64,000 nt of DNA from Citrobacter amalonaticus (GCA_028994555.1 JARDVN010000001.1:3286001-3350000); one strand, 5' to 3'; shown: positions 46,285 through 57,258, counted from the first letter of the stretch. The notes: a model not told the origin generated them from the sequence alone. Translations and numbers: made by a program.

Positions 46285-46932
46285 TCAGGCTTCTTCAGGC
46301 AGGGGTAATGGCCAACCGCCCAGACGCTTCCAGCGGTTGACTATTTCACAAAACAGCACGGCGGTGCGCTCGGTATCGTACAGCGCTGAGTGCGCCTGAG
46401 TACCGTCAAACTCCATGCCAGCCGCCAGACACGCTTTGGAGAGTACCGTTTGTCCCAGGGCCAGCCCGCTCAGCGCAGCAGTATCAAATGTCACGAACGG
46501 ATGGAACGGGTTGCGCTTGAGCGATGCGCGCTCGGCTGCAGCCATCATAAAGCTATGATCAAATGTCGCGTTATGGGCAACCATGATAGCGCGGCTACAA
46601 CCGCTGTCTTTAATACCTTTGCGGACCATTTTGAAAATGGCATGCAGGGCGTCATATTCACTGACCGCGCCGCGCAGTGGGTTAGACGGGTCGATGCCGT
46701 TGAAGGCCAGCGCTTCGGGCTGTAAATTCGCGCCTTCAAACGGTTCCACGTGGAATTGTAGCGTGCTGTCCGGCATCAGCCAGCCTTGTTCATCCATTTT
46801 CAGCGTGATGGCGGCGATCTCAAGCAGCGCATCGGTTTTGGCGTTAAATCCGGCCGTTTCAACATCAATGACGACAGGATAGAAACCACGAAAACGGTCG
46901 CACAGACCGGTAAGTTGAGCGTTATCGGACAT
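46285..46932 (-). CDS. rnt: Ribonuclease T
   Basis: 215-residue DEDDh 3'-5' exonuclease that trims tRNA CCA ends and matures stable RNAs. Exo [10 protein letters not shown], Exo [14 protein letters not shown], Exo [15 protein letters not shown] with the catalytic acids and His. Intact; ends PLPEEA. Follows gloA on the same strand. Confidence 0.97.
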   Translation of the reverse strand: MSDNAQLTGLCDRFRGFYPVVIDVETAGFNAKTDALLEIAAITLKMDEQGWLMPDSTLQFHVEPFEGANLQPEALAFNGIDPSNPLRGAVSEYDALHAIFKMVRKGIKDSGCSRAIMVAHNATFDHSFMMAAAERASLKRNPFHPFVTFDTAALSGLALGQTVLSKACLAAGMEFDGTQAHSALYDTERTAVLFCEIVNRWKRLGGWPLPLPEEA

Positions 46933-47035
46933 CAGGGTCTCTTAGTACGGAAAAATTGCAGCGCGCATTATGCCAAAAAAAGCGGAGTGATGCAGTAAAA
47001 CTACGGGCGCAGAAAGTTACTGCGCCCGGCAGGAA

Positions 47036-47443
47036 TCAGTTACCGAGACCTTTCCCGGCGTCTTTTTCTTCAATCAGTTCGATTTTGTAACCGTCCGGAT
47101 CTTCAACAAAAGCAATCACGGTCGTGCCGCCTTTGACCGGGCCGGCTTCACGAGTGACGTTACCGCCATTCTGACGAATGCGCTCGCAGGCTTCAGCCGC
47201 GTTATCCACGCTCAGGGCGATATGACCGTAAGCGTTACCGAGGTCGTAGTGATCGACGCCCCAGTTATAGGTCAGTTCAATCACCGCCTCGTCACTCTCT
47301 TCACCGTAGCCGACGAACGCCAGAGAGTATTTGTATTCGGTGTTTTCACTGGTGCGCAGCAGCTTCATGCCCAGCACTTTGGTGTAAAAATCAATAGAAC
47401 GTTGCAGATCGCCGACGCGCAGCATCGTGTGAAGTAAACGCAT
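47036..47443 (-). CDS. gloA: Glyoxalase I (lactoylglutathione lyase)
   Basis: 135-residue Ni-dependent enzyme that turns the methylglyoxal-glutathione adduct into S-lactoylglutathione. Begins [20 protein letters not shown] with the metal His; further ligands in ELTYNWG, GHIALSV and KIELIEE. Downstream of nemA on the same strand, as in the E. coli nemRA-gloA operon, so it should share NemR control. Intact. Confidence 0.97.
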   Translation of the reverse strand: MRLLHTMLRVGDLQRSIDFYTKVLGMKLLRTSENTEYKYSLAFVGYGEESDEAVIELTYNWGVDHYDLGNAYGHIALSVDNAAEACERIRQNGGNVTREAGPVKGGTTVIAFVEDPDGYKIELIEEKDAGKGLGN

Positions 47444-47541
47444 GTTTTGTCCCCTTAAAAATGGTCAATACATTCAAAATGTTGTTTTAGTATAGCGGCG
47501 TTTTTACGCCGCTATCAATGAAGGAATCCGAAGGCGGGAGA

Positions 47542-48639
47542 TCAAAGGGTCGGATAATCGGTATAGCCTTCCGCGCCGCCGCCGTAGAAACTTTCGCTAC
47601 GCTGCGGATTGAGTTCGGCTTTACGTTGCAGGCGTGTGACCAGGTCCGGGTTAGCGATGTAATCGCGACCAAAGGCAACGGCATCGATCAGGCCTTTCTC
47701 AATTAAGGTTTCTGCTTTTTCTGGCGTATAGGCACCGGCACCGATGATTGGTCCGTGGAAACGGGCACGTACTTTTTCACGGAACGCGTCAGTGTATGGC
47801 TTGCCGCCCGCCCAGTCGGGTTCCGACATGTGCAGATAGGCGATGCCGCGTTTACCCAGTTCCTCAATCAGATACAGGGCGTCGGCTTCTTCGTTCGGTC
47901 CATTGTCGACATTCTGGAAGGTGCCAACAGGCGAAACGCGAATCCCGATACGGTCCGCACCCCATTCCTTAATGCCTGCATCAACCACTTCCAGCACCAG
48001 ACGCGCGCGGTTCTCCACGCTACCGCCGTACTGATCGGTGCGATGGTTGGAAGAAGGGGAAAGGAACTGGTGCAGCAGATAACCGTGAGCGGAGTGCAGT
48101 TCAACCAGATCGAAACCGGCTTCACGCGCGTTGGCGATCGCCTGGCGGAAATCATTGACGATTCCTGGGATCTCATCGGTTTCCAGCGCACGCGGCATGG
48201 AGGTATCCACACGAATTGCCTGACCCTTTTCATCGCGCAGGGAAGTACGAGTACCGGCGCTGATTGCCGACGCCGAGACCGGCGGTTGACCGCCTGGTTG
48301 CAGACTGGAGTGAGAAATACGGCCTGTGTGCCACAGCTGAACGGCAATATGGCCATTTTCAGCATGGACGCCGGCAGTAATTTTCTTCCATGCGGCGATC
48401 TGCTCATCGCTGTGCAGACCCGGAGCGCCAGCGTAACCCTTTGCCTGCGCTGAAATCTGCGTGGCTTCACTGATAATAAGACCTGCACTGGCGCGTTGGC
48501 GATAATATTCGGCCATCAACGGAGTCGGGATGTCGCCGGGCTCAATGCTGCGCAGACGCGTCAGCGGGGCCATGAAGATACGGTTTGGTGCGGTGATCGC
48601 GCCCACTTTCAGTGGGGTAAACAGTTTATCAGATGACAT
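47542..48639 (-). CDS. nemA: N-ethylmaleimide reductase (old yellow enzyme)
   Basis: 365-residue FMN oxidoreductase that reduces electrophiles such as N-ethylmaleimide, nitro compounds and unsaturated aldehydes. TIM-barrel blocks [38 protein letters not shown] and [14 protein letters not shown]. Intact; middle gene of nemR-nemA-gloA. The gap to nemR carries an additional NemR-like operator. Confidence 0.97.
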   Translation of the reverse strand: MSSDKLFTPLKVGAITAPNRIFMAPLTRLRSIEPGDIPTPLMAEYYRQRASAGLIISEATQISAQAKGYAGAPGLHSDEQIAAWKKITAGVHAENGHIAVQLWHTGRISHSSLQPGGQPPVSASAISAGTRTSLRDEKGQAIRVDTSMPRALETDEIPGIVNDFRQAIANAREAGFDLVELHSAHGYLLHQFLSPSSNHRTDQYGGSVENRARLVLEVVDAGIKEWGADRIGIRVSPVGTFQNVDNGPNEEADALYLIEELGKRGIAYLHMSEPDWAGGKPYTDAFREKVRARFHGPIIGAGAYTPEKAETLIEKGLIDAVAFGRDYIANPDLVTRLQRKAELNPQRSESFYGGGAEGYTDYPTL

Positions 48640-48657
48640 AGTTTTTTCCGTTATGAA

Positions 48658-48672
48658 TAGACCGGTCGTCTA
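48658..48672. promoter_or_regulatory. Second NemR-like operator between nemR and nemA
   Basis: TAGACCGGTCGTCTA, with arms TAGAC / GTCTA, closely related to the operator upstream of nemR. It lies 19 bases before the nemA ATG, so it could control nemA separately. Inference from similarity. Confidence 0.5.
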
Positions 48673-48696
48673 GTGAGAAATTAAATAAAACGCCTG

Positions 48697-49297
48697 TTAA
48701 GCACCAGGCGTTGCGATGATACTTTTCACGTGTGCCAGCGCATTTTCCAGCGGGGTGGCACTGCGAGAAATTTTGGCCTGCAGATTCGCCCCAAGCCACA
48801 GCGCATAAAGAATTTGCGCCTGCTGTAACGGCTCACCTGCAAACGTCAGGCACTGACTGTCACGACCTTTTTCCAGCGCCTGCGCCAGGATGACCATAAT
48901 TTTCCCGGCCCCCTGGTCCATCGCGGTGCGCATATCCTCCGACAGGTCGCACACTTCGGCGGAGAGTTTGACGGTCAGACAGCCGCTGATGATCCCTTTT
49001 TTGGCGGAACTGGTTCAGTGTTTCCTGATAATAAGCCAGAATGCGATCCCGATAATTGCCCGGCCCCGTCTCAAAATGTACCGTCAGTCGCTGATGATAA
49101 CCGGCAAAATGCCGTTCCAGCATCGCGACGCCAAAGGCTTCTTTGGAACGAAAATAGTGATAAAACGATCCTTTCGGCACCCCGGCGGTTTTGAGCAACT
49201 CGCTCAGTCCCATGCCGGTAAAGCCTCGCTGCATACAAAGATGCTCACCGGTCGCCAGTAAGTGTTCGCGGGTATCGTATTCAGTTTGCTTGTTCAT
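48697..49297 (-). CDS. nemR: NemR TetR-family electrophile sensor (one +1 frameshift)
   Basis: 199 aa after correction, E. coli length. Represses nemRA-gloA and is released when cysteines react with bleach or electrophiles. N-terminal helix-turn-helix FTGMGLSELLKTAGVPKGSFYHYF; C-terminal domain has the cysteines SGCLTVKLSAEVCDL and DSQCL. Break at the plus-strand T run 48997-49002 (FRQKGIISG). Preceded by a palindromic operator. Confidence 0.94.
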
Positions 49298-49310
49298 ACC
49301 AGGAGTGTAA

Positions 49311-49326
49311 TAGACCAGTCGGTCTA
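49311..49326. promoter_or_regulatory. NemR operator upstream of nemR
   Basis: TAGACC-AGTC-GGTCTA, a perfect 6-base inverted pair with four-base spacer, 14 bases before the nemR ATG. Matches the known E. coli NemR box. Confidence 0.85.
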
Positions 49327-49397
49327 ATGCAAGTCAGGTTGCCAGAAAGCGCGTTTACGTCTTCAATAGAGTGAAGACCTTGAGAAGAGGAAAGGGC

Positions 49398-49637
49398 GTG
49401 GCAGAGCAGTTAGAGTTTTTCCCCGTACAGAGCCCTTGTCGGGGAATATGCCAGTCAGATGAACGCGGTTTTTGCCGGGGATGCCTGCGCAGCAGGGATG
49501 AGCGGTTCAACTGGCAAAAGATGAGCGACGGGCAAAAACAAGAGGTGCTGCGGTTATGCCGCCAGCGTCTGCTGCGTAAATTACGCGCAAATAAACCCGC
49601 CGCGCCGGAAGAACCTCAACAGCCTTCACTCTTTTAA
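49398..49637 (+). CDS. ydhL: YdhL, DUF1289 small Cys-rich protein
   Basis: 79 residues. DUF1289 motif SPCRGICQSDERGFCRGC followed by RSRDERFNWQKM; four cysteines in a C-x3-C...C-x2-C arrangement suggest metal binding, function unknown. GTG start at 49398 (after AGAGGAAAGG) gives MAEQLEFF as in E. coli; the ATG at 49371 is less likely. Divergent from nemR, so it may share the NemR operator region. Confidence 0.88.
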   Translation: MAEQLEFFPVQSPCRGICQSDERGFCRGCLRSRDERFNWQKMSDGQKQEVLRLCRQRLLRKLRANKPAAPEEPQQPSLF

Positions 49638-49686
49638 GCCACTAATTGTATATACTCGCTGTAATTTACTTCACGAGGAAGCAGTT

Positions 49687-50584
49687 ATGGTTCAGCGTAT
49701 TACTCTTGCGCCACAAGGCCCGGAATTCTCCCGCTTTGTCATGGGATACTGGCGACTGATGGACTGGAATATGTCCCCCCCGGCAGTTGGTGAGTTTTAT
49801 TGAAGAGCACCTGGATTTAGGTGTCACAACCGTGGACCATGCGGATATTTACGGCGGCTATCTGTGTGAGGCCGCATTTGGCGAAGCGCTGAAACTGGCT
49901 CCTCATCTGCGCGAGCGCATGCAGATCGTCACCAAATGCGGTATTGCCACCACTGCCCGTGCGGAGAACGCTCTCGGTCATTACATCACCGATCGCGATC
50001 ATATCGTGAAAAGCGCGGAACAGTCGCTGACCCACCTGGCGACCGACCATCTGGATCTACTGTTAATCCACCGCCCGGACCCGCTCATGGATGCCGATGA
50101 GGTGGCGGAAGCCTTCAAACATCTCCACCAGAGCGGAAAAGTGCGTCACTTCGGCGTTTCCAACTTTACACCTGCGCAGTTTACGCTGTTGCAGTCGCGC
50201 CTGCCTTTCACGCTGGCGACTAATCAGGTAGAAATTTCCCCGGTACATCAGCCGTTGCTGTTGGACGGTACGCTCGATCAGCTTCAGCAACTGCGCATTC
50301 GCCCGATGGCCTGGTCCTGCCTCGGTGGCGGACGTTTGTTTAATGACGATGCGTTCCAGCCGCTGCGTAACGAACTGGCGATGATTGCAAAAGAGCTTAA
50401 CGCCTCCTCTATTGAGCAGGTGGTTTATGCCTGGATCCTGCGCCTGCCGTCACAGCCGCTGCCAATCATTGGCTCCGGTAAAATCGAACGCGTGCGTGCG
50501 GCGGTGGAAGCGGAGTCTCTGAAAATGAGCCGTCAGCAGTGGTTCCGTATCCGTAAAGCCGCGCTGGGTTACGACGTACCGTAA
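49687..50584 (+). CDS. ydhF: YdhF aldo/keto reductase-family protein (one +1 frameshift)
   Basis: 298 aa after correction, as in E. coli. AKR TIM barrel with catalytic Asp/Tyr in HADIYGGY, Lys in VTKCGI, and LLLIHRPDPL; C-terminal cofactor site PIIGSGKIERV. Break at the C run 49775-49781 (DWNMSP/RQLVSFIEE). Start ATG 49687 with GAGGAAG. Substrate not known. Confidence 0.93.
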
Positions 50585-50662
50585 GCGTAAAATCGCGGAT
50601 CTCCGTTCAAAATGGTGTCACTGGTTTACACTTAACCGACATACATACAGAACGGAGGTCCT

Positions 50663-51184
50663 ATGAAACGATTGAGTCTGGCTGTGTTAACCCTGTTAGC
50701 CTGTGCGGGTGCGCAAGCCGCCAGTGAAAAAGTGGAGATGAATCTGGTGACTTCGCAAGGCGTCGGGCAGTCTATCGGCGAGGTGACCATTGCGGAAACA
50801 GAGAAAGGGCTTGAGTTTACGCCCGATCTGAAAGCGCTACCGCCGGGCGAGCATGGCTTCCACATTCACGCCAACGGCAGTTGCCAGCCCGCCATTAAAG
50901 ACGGCAAAGCCTCTCCTGCTGAGTCTGCTGGCGGACACTATGATCCCCACAAAACCGGTAAACATGCCGGACCGGATGGCGAAGGCCACCTGGGCGATCT
51001 GCCCGTGCTGGTCGTGAATGACGAAGGTAAGGCCATTATTCCCGTCACGGCAACGCGCCTGAAATCCCTTGATGACATCAAAGACAAAGCGCTGATGATC
51101 CATGTCGGCGGCGATAATATGTCCGATCAGCCCAAACCGCTGGGTGGCGGAGGGGCTCGCTTCGCTTGTGGCGTGATCAAGTAA
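50663..51184 (+). CDS. sodC: Cu/Zn superoxide dismutase (periplasmic)
   Basis: 173 residues with a signal peptide (about 1-19, ending AGAQA). Copper and zinc ligands in HGFHIHANGSC, GGHYDPHKTGKHAGPDGEGHLGD and the end DQPKPLGGGGARFACG; the disulfide cysteines are present. Intact. Its TAA directly abuts the ydhK TGA of the opposite strand. Confidence 0.97.
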   Translation: MKRLSLAVLTLLACAGAQAASEKVEMNLVTSQGVGQSIGEVTIAETEKGLEFTPDLKALPPGEHGFHIHANGSCQPAIKDGKASPAESAGGHYDPHKTGKHAGPDGEGHLGDLPVLVVNDEGKAIIPVTATRLKSLDDIKDKALMIHVGGDNMSDQPKPLGGGGARFACGVIK

Positions 51185-53202
51185 TCAGGATGTCAGCGTG
51201 CCTTCTGGCGGTGCTTGTTCCAGTTGGGAAAGCGAGCAATACAACCGCCAGACAATCGCCGCCAGTTCCCGCGCGGCCGGTTGATGGTGATGTGACAGCG
51301 TCTGGCAAATCCGCAGGAGTTCGGTTAGCGTCGCGGCAAGCGAGTGCTGCTGAACGCCGCGTTCACTCATCACATCATGCAGTAGTGAAATACAGATATC
51401 CCTGACCCGCGACAGCGGATCGGAGCGCGCTTCCCAGCCGCGAAGTTGCCAGACAACGTGCGAGCAGTTGAGTAACACCACGCCCCAGCGCAGTAACCAA
51501 CGGCGTGCCAGCGCATCCTGGCTGTTGCTTAACTGGCTGATATGGTGATAGGTCAGCGACTCGTACTCGTTTTCGCTGTATGTCGGATAACGGCTCAACT
51601 GATCGACAAAGCTGCGGCGCAGCGCCCGAATATGGCGGCGACTCTTACGCTTATCGGAACCGGGACGCAAAATCGCGAAAGCCAGCCATGACAAGGCCAC
51701 GCCGACGATCTTCGCCGTATTGTCATTCAGAAAATCGGCAAAGTCATAAACAGGGGGGATTGGTAACAGCGATAAACGAGCCCATAAACACAATCAGTTG
51801 CCCCCCAGAGTCCCGCCAGTTTGGGCATCTGCAGTTTCAGCAATTGCATGGTCGTCAGCAGAGGGAACAGAAACAGCAGGAATTGCCAGAGATCGCTAAT
51901 CTGCACCATCAGCCCAAACTTCACTACGAAACTGAACAGCGAAAGCAGTACCAGCGTGCGCATCAGCAGTGAGAGTGATTTAAACGGCGTGGCGACGACT
52001 GAGTAAAGCACGCTGCTGATGGCCGCCAGCGTCAACGCCGCCGATCCGGATTCCCACTGTGAAACAATACTCCAGGAGCCAATGACCATCAGCGTGACGA
52101 AGGTGCGCAGTCCGCTCCAGAGCGCTTCCGCGTGGTCGGTATGTCTCGCCAGCGCCGGCGTGCGGGGAATGTTTACTGTGGTCAGCGGCTCGCCATTTTC
52201 GATCAAGCGAAGCTGATGACTGGTTCGCAGATAAAGGCGGCAGAAGTAGCGCAGCCGCTGCCAGAAGGCGACATGACGATAATCGGCCATATTTTCAGGA
52301 GCAAGCGGGGCAATAATTCGCGCGACGGTGTAACCATCAGTTTGTGAGCGGGCTAGTGCCGTCAAAAGTTGGTCAATGATCTCCCGCGTGTGGGCAGGAG
52401 GATTTGGCCAGTTCAGCAACATTCTGCGCAGGCTTGAGATGACGCTGGTCAGGCGCAGCTGTTGATGCAAAAGGGCATTCAACAGCGCGTTCTGGCGACG
52501 AAAACGATAATGACTCCAGAATGCCTGAATACGCAGTAAGTTCATCGTCAATATTTGTCCGATCACACCTTCATGGGCAGAGCGGATGGCATCGGTTGTC
52601 TCGGGCTGCCACAGCAGGCTGGCATGTTCGAGCAGGCGCGCATGCATATTTTTCAACGCCGTCAGCAACGCCGTGCCGTCGGAAGTGCTGGGCAGGATCA
52701 TCATCATCGTGCCGCCGCAGAGGATCCCAACAATCACTTCACAGACACGCGCCTGTGCGATATCCCAGAGTTGCGTAATTTCGACGATATTGACCATGGG
52801 AAAGGCGATGATCGCCGCCGTGTATCCCGCCAACTGGAAAGCATAGGCCACATTATTGGTAAATTGCGCGCAGGCCCAGGTACAGAAGCCAATCCAGGCG
52901 GACATGCTCAGCAGAAACAACCAGGGCTCATTGAGCGTGTGACCGGCGAGAATCAACGCGGCGGTTGCACCGAGCAGACTGCCGGCAATGCGCCCGAGGC
53001 TTTTGCTGATCACGCCGCCGACGGTGGGAAAACTAACCACCGCGGCAGATGTCATCGCCCAATAGGGTTCATCCAGATTGAGATAATAGGCAAACGTCAG
53101 CGCCAGACACATGCCGAAGGTATTACGCAATGCATATCGCCATTGCCCGCTCGTCGCTTTCAACCAGGGCGTGTTGCCCAGGCTCAGGTGCAGACGCTTC
53201 AT
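51185..53202 (-). CDS. ydhK: YdhK FUSC/AaeB-type efflux membrane protein (two +1 frameshifts)
   Basis: 671 aa after correction (E. coli 670). Inner-membrane FUSC-family protein with two blocks of spans (residues about 20-170 and 360-500) separated by a cytoplasmic segment, similar to the p-hydroxybenzoic acid exporter AaeB. Breaks: plus-strand C run 51801-51806 and G run 51753-51758, only 50 bases apart (LAGLWGQLIVFM and AVTNPPVYDF). Works with YdhJ and YdhI, encoded just upstream. Substrate unknown. Confidence 0.92.
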
Positions 53203-54060
53203 TTACTTGCCGATCGCGACGCTACAGGTCGTGCCGGAAACGAGCGTCACGTCATGCGGAAGCTGGTCAAACTCGATGCGCACGGGCACACGCTGCGCCA
53301 GGCGAACCCAGGGCACGTTAGGCTTGATATCCGGTACCAGTCCGGAATCGCTCTCCACGCTTTGGTCATAGATGGCGCGACCTATACTGGACACGTGACC
53401 CTGTAACTTAATATTGCCGCTATAAAGGGTGATTTGCGCAGGTGCGCCCTCGCGGATATGACGCAGCTTGGTTTCCTCAAAATATCCCATCACATAGAAA
53501 GAGTGGCTATCCACCAGGGCGAACAGCGGTTGTCCGGTCGTGGCGAAGTTACCGGCACGTGTCGACAGGTTAGTGATCCAACCAGAAACCGGGGCATGGA
53601 CATCCGTCTGCGCCAGTTGCCACTGCGCTTGTCTGAGCGTTGCCTGGGCGACGTCTACGCTTGCCTGCATCGCTTTGACATTCAGATTGGCGGTGTCCAG
53701 CTCTTCTGCGGAAATAAAATTCTGCGATAAGTGACGGCGGCGATTGGCTTCGTTGTTGGCTTTCGCCAGTTCAGATTGCGCTTTAGCCAGTTGTGCCTGC
53801 GCATTAAGTTCGGCGATATGAAAAGGGGTCTTATCGATACGAAAAAGCAGATCGCCAGCGTTGACGAACTGGTTATCCTTAACCTGGAGATCAACGATGG
53901 TGCCGGATACCTGGGGCGTAATGCTGACTTGTTCGGCGCGCACCTTCCCGTCACGCGTCCAGGGAGATTGCATGTAATAATTCCACATAAACCAGCCCGC
54001 CAGAACGGCGAGGGCAGCAATCAAAATTGTGGAGAAATACTTTATTGTTTTCAGCGACAT
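53203..54060 (-). CDS. ydhJ: YdhJ HlyD/EmrA-type membrane fusion protein
   Basis: 285 residues. N-terminal membrane anchor (YFSTILIAALAVLAGWFMWNYY), biotinyl-lipoyl-like half (VRAEQVSITPQVSGTI), coiled-coil hairpin (about 85-150) and beta-barrel domain (FALVDSHSFYVMGYFEE). Periplasmic adaptor for YdhK. Start at 54060 (MSLKTIKYF), three bases after the ydhI stop; end abuts ydhK. Intact. Confidence 0.94.
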   Translation of the reverse strand: MSLKTIKYFSTILIAALAVLAGWFMWNYYMQSPWTRDGKVRAEQVSITPQVSGTIVDLQVKDNQFVNAGDLLFRIDKTPFHIAELNAQAQLAKAQSELAKANNEANRRRHLSQNFISAEELDTANLNVKAMQASVDVAQATLRQAQWQLAQTDVHAPVSGWITNLSTRAGNFATTGQPLFALVDSHSFYVMGYFEETKLRHIREGAPAQITLYSGNIKLQGHVSSIGRAIYDQSVESDSGLVPDIKPNVPWVRLAQRVPVRIEFDQLPHDVTLVSGTTCSVAIGK

Positions 54061-54062
54061 AA

Positions 54063-54299
54063 TTACCACGCAACCAATAGCAAAAGACCCGAACAGACGC
54101 AGAGAGCAAAAATCGACAGATCCATCAATAAAGGGTGCCAGATTTCGCCGGAATAGATGTGCTCACGCAGCAGGCGATGGATGAAAAGCCAGAGGAGAAA
54201 GCCCAGCGCAAAGGCTTTAAACAGCGGCGGGAAGTAAACAGATGCGCCAATCACCATGTCTTGTAAGGGCATCCCTGTTGTATTGAGTGTGGAGGTCAC
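54063..54299 (-). CDS. ydhI: YdhI, DUF1656 small membrane protein
   Basis: 78 residues, two membrane spans with the DUF1656 block [14 protein letters not shown] and [17 protein letters not shown]. This family accompanies AaeAB-like pumps (as AaeX). GTG start at 54299 chosen for spacing from AAAGGA; a TTG at 54305 is the alternative. First gene of ydhIJK, divergent from slyA. Confidence 0.88.
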   Translation of the reverse strand: MTSTLNTTGMPLQDMVIGASVYFPPLFKAFALGFLLWLFIHRLLREHIYSGEIWHPLLMDLSIFALCVCSGLLLLVAW

Positions 54300-54463
54300 A
54301 AGCAATCGTCCTTTGCGTCAGGCTACGTGTATACAGGTTTAGCAAAAACCGGTTCGACGCGCGCTTTTTTCGCGTAATGTCTGAAAAATATGTCTGTCAG
54401 TAACCAATTGCAGCAATACATTTGTTTTAGCAATACAATTGCTGCACACTATTCTAAAATCAG

Positions 54464-54484
54464 TATAATATCTTAGCAAGCTAA
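54464..54484 (+). promoter_or_regulatory. slyA promoter with SlyA operator
   Basis: TATAAT (54464-54469) is followed at once by the perfect 12-base palindrome TTAGCAAGCTAA (54473-54484), identical to the known SlyA binding site, ten bases before the slyA ATG. It overlaps the expected transcription start, indicating autorepression. A related palindrome GCAATACAATTGC lies at 54430-54442. Confidence 0.85.
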
Positions 54485-54494
54485 TTATAAGGAG

Positions 54495-54935
54495 ATGAAA
54501 TTGGAATCGCCATTAGGTTCTGATCTGGCACGGTTGGTGCGCATTTGGCGTGCTTTGATAGACCACCGTCTTAAGCCTCTGGAATTGACGCAGACGCACT
54601 GGGTAACGCTGCATAATATTCATCAACTGCCACCGGATCAATCACAGATACAACTGGCAAAAGCGATTGGCATTGAACAGCCGTCACTGGTACGTACGCT
54701 GGATCAGCTCGAAGAAAAAGGGCTCATTTCACGTCAGACCTGTGTCAGCGATCGCCGTGCCAAGCGTATTAAACTCACGGAAAAGGCAGAGCCGCTAATT
54801 GCTGAAATGGAAGCGGTTATCAATAAAACGCGTGGTGAGATTCTGGAAGGGATTTCTGCACAGGAAATTGAGCTGCTGATTAAACTGATCACCCGACTTG
54901 AACACAATATTATTGAGCTCCAGTCGCACGATTAA
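54495..54935 (+). CDS. slyA: SlyA MarR-family regulator
   Basis: 146-residue winged-helix regulator that counteracts H-NS at many envelope and virulence genes. DNA-binding region [26 protein letters not shown] and wing [16 protein letters not shown] at 54495 with AAGGAG. Autoregulated through the operator just upstream; may also influence divergent ydhIJK. Intact. Confidence 0.97.
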   Translation: MKLESPLGSDLARLVRIWRALIDHRLKPLELTQTHWVTLHNIHQLPPDQSQIQLAKAIGIEQPSLVRTLDQLEEKGLISRQTCVSDRRAKRIKLTEKAEPLIAEMEAVINKTRGEILEGISAQEIELLIKLITRLEHNIIELQSHD

Positions 54936-54943
54936 TATCATGA

Positions 54944-54972
54944 AACGTGTGGTCAGCACCTGACCACACGTT
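54944..54972. terminator. Bidirectional terminator between slyA and slyB
   Basis: AACGTGTGGTCAG / CTGACCACACGTT perfect hairpin with a three-base loop, in the gap between convergent genes. Confidence 0.85.
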
Positions 54973-54979
54973 AATTCAC

Positions 54980-55447
54980 TTAGCGCGGAGAGACGGTTAC
55001 CTGACGACCGTTGCTGGCCAGCACGACACGCTGTCCTGCGGAGAAACGCGTATCGCCTTGTTTCTGAACAACCATGATGGTGTTGCCATCATCTTTACGG
55101 ATTTCCAGCTCGACGCCCTGCGTTTTGTTCATCGCGCCCTGTACGCCTTGTCCAGCGACGCCACCGGCGACAGCACCGGCCGCAGTTGCCAGGGAACGAC
55201 CTGTACCGCCACCGACAGTATTACCCAGGAAGCCGCCGAGAACAGCGCCGCCAATGGCGCCGATCACGTTTTCATTATCACCAGCCTGAATTTTTACCGG
55301 ACGGACGTTTACAATCGTACCGTAGGTGACATTCTGTACCTGCTTTGCTTCTGAAGCGGTGTAGACATCGCCAGAAAGGCTGTCAGTGTTAGAACAACCT
55401 ACCAGGGACAAGCCTGCCAGTGAAACGATCAGCACACGTTTAATCAT
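54980..55447 (-). CDS. slyB: SlyB outer membrane lipoprotein
   Basis: 155-residue lipoprotein; lipobox LVGC after a short signal peptide. Glycine-zipper segment GAIGGAVLGGFLGNTVGGG and a C-terminal SH3-like part. PhoPQ-induced in enteric bacteria and important for outer-membrane integrity. Intact. Confidence 0.96.
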   Translation of the reverse strand: MIKRVLIVSLAGLSLVGCSNTDSLSGDVYTASEAKQVQNVTYGTIVNVRPVKIQAGDNENVIGAIGGAVLGGFLGNTVGGGTGRSLATAAGAVAGGVAGQGVQGAMNKTQGVELEIRKDDGNTIMVVQKQGDTRFSAGQRVVLASNGRQVTVSPR

Positions 55448-55718
55448 CTAAAAATCTCCTGTTCACCATGAAACGCTACCCAAGCATCCCTCATGGTCAA
55501 ATTATATGGCATATGTGCGTTTAAGGTCACATGTTCTGTCTTAACGATGCAGAAATCATAATAACAGCCTGGTTAACCAACTTTAAACGAACTATTCAGT
55601 GAATTTATTAAATCAGCACGGCGAGGGCGCTTTCGGGAAAACATGAATGAAGCGTAGCATTGACTGCGCGTTTATGATGGAGTGTTAGCGCAACGTTATG
55701 CTTAAAAAAGGAACACGT

Positions 55719-56840
55719 ATGAAATCGGGCCGTTATATTGGCGTGATGTCCGGCACCAGCCTTGATGGTGTCGATGTTGTACTGGCGACGATAGATGACA
55801 CGATGGTGGCTCAACAGGCGAGCCTCACCTGGCCGATGCCGGTATCCCTCAAACAGGCGATTCTCGATATCTGCCAGGGGCAATCCCTGACGCTTTCTCA
55901 GTTTGGTCAGCTTGATGTTCAACTGGGCAGGCTGTTCGCAGACGCAGTTAACGCGCTTCTGGCACAGGAAAAACGGCGTCCGCAGGAGATCGTCGCTATC
56001 GGCTGTCACGGGCAAACGGTGTGGCATGAACCCACCGGCGCTGCGCCGCATACGCTGCAGATTGGCGATAACAACCAGATTGTTGCCCGTACTGGTATCA
56101 CGGTGGTCGGCGACTTCCGCCGTCGGGACATCGCGCTGGGCGGGCAGGGGGCGCCACTGGTGCCCGCATTTCATCAGGCACTGCTCGCGCATCCGACAGA
56201 GCGCAGAATGGTGCTCAACATTGGCGGCATTGCGAATCTGTCGCTGCTGATACCGGGGCAACCCGTTCGTGGATACGACACCGGGCCGGGCAATATGCTG
56301 ATGGATGCCTGGATCTGGCGGCAGTGCGGTAAACCCTATGATAAAGATGCGCAATGGGCAAGCGGTGGAACGGTGATTATTCCCCTGCTGCAAAATATGC
56401 TCAGCGACCCCTGGTTCTCGCTACCCGCGCCGAAAAGTACCGGGCGGGAATACTTCAACTACGGCTGGATTGAACGCCAGTTGTCGGCATTCCCGGGAAT
56501 TGCCCCTTGCGACGTGCAGGCGACGTTAACAGAACTGACAGCGGTTTCCATCTGCGAACAGGTGTTGCTGAGCGGAGGCTGTGAGCGTCTGATGGTTTGT
56601 GGCGGCGGCAGTCGTAATCCTTTGTTAATGACCCGACTGGCGAGACTGCTGCCGGGAACCGAAGTGACCACCACCGATGAGGCCGGGATAAGCGGCGACG
56701 ACATGGAAGCGCTGGCGTTTGCCTGGCTGGCGTGGCGCACGCTGGCTGGACTTCCGGGCAATTTGCCCTCGGTGACCGGTGCCTCTGAAGCCAGCGTTTT
56801 GGGCGCTGTTTTTCCCGCCAACCCGCGAACTCAGAGTTAA
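55719..56840 (+). CDS. anmK: Anhydro-N-acetylmuramic acid kinase
   Basis: 373 residues. Phosphorylates and cleaves 1,6-anhydro-MurNAc to MurNAc-6-P in cell-wall recycling. ATP site [12 protein letters not shown], then [28 protein letters not shown] and GYDTGPGN; ends [12 protein letters not shown]. Start 55719 (MKSGRYIG) with AGGA eight bases upstream, in line with E. coli. Intact. Confidence 0.96.
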   Translation: MKSGRYIGVMSGTSLDGVDVVLATIDDTMVAQQASLTWPMPVSLKQAILDICQGQSLTLSQFGQLDVQLGRLFADAVNALLAQEKRRPQEIVAIGCHGQTVWHEPTGAAPHTLQIGDNNQIVARTGITVVGDFRRRDIALGGQGAPLVPAFHQALLAHPTERRMVLNIGGIANLSLLIPGQPVRGYDTGPGNMLMDAWIWRQCGKPYDKDAQWASGGTVIIPLLQNMLSDPWFSLPAPKSTGREYFNYGWIERQLSAFPGIAPCDVQATLTELTAVSICEQVLLSGGCERLMVCGGGSRNPLLMTRLARLLPGTEVTTTDEAGISGDDMEALAFAWLAWRTLAGLPGNLPSVTGASEASVLGAVFPANPRTQS

Positions 56841-56934
56841 CTGAATTTTTCTTTCGTCTTCTGCCGTTACACTGTGGAGATTACGGAGGGGGGAATTCTC
56901 CCTCCCGGACCAGGAAAGTCTTCAGGATACGGCT

Positions 56935-57258
56935 ATGAAAAAACTGTTACTCATCTGTTTCCCGCTTATGCTGTCCGGTTGCAGCGTCTACAACCAGTTT
57001 GTGGAACGCATGCAGACGGACACGCTGGAATACCAGTGTGATGAAAAACCGCTGACGGTAAAATTGAATAATACCCGTCAGGAGGTGAATTTCGTTTATG
57101 ACAACAAACTGCTGAATCTGAAGCAGGGTATTTCGGCGTCAGGCGCGCGCTATACCGACGGAATCTATGTGTTCTGGTCGAAAGGCGACGGCGCGACCGT
57201 CTATAAACGTGACCGTATCGTACTGAATAACTGCCAGTTACAAAACCCGAAGCGTTGA
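56935..57258 (+). CDS. mliC: MliC membrane-bound lysozyme inhibitor (YdhA)
   Basis: 107-residue outer-membrane lipoprotein inhibiting C-type lysozyme. Lipobox LSGC at residue about 16; conserved [18 protein letters not shown] loop that enters the lysozyme active site, and cysteines near CDEKPL and NNCQLQ. Intact. pdxH begins 58 bases later. Confidence 0.95.
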   Translation: MKKLLLICFPLMLSGCSVYNQFVERMQTDTLEYQCDEKPLTVKLNNTRQEVNFVYDNKLLNLKQGISASGARYTDGIYVFWSKGDGATVYKRDRIVLNNCQLQNPKR

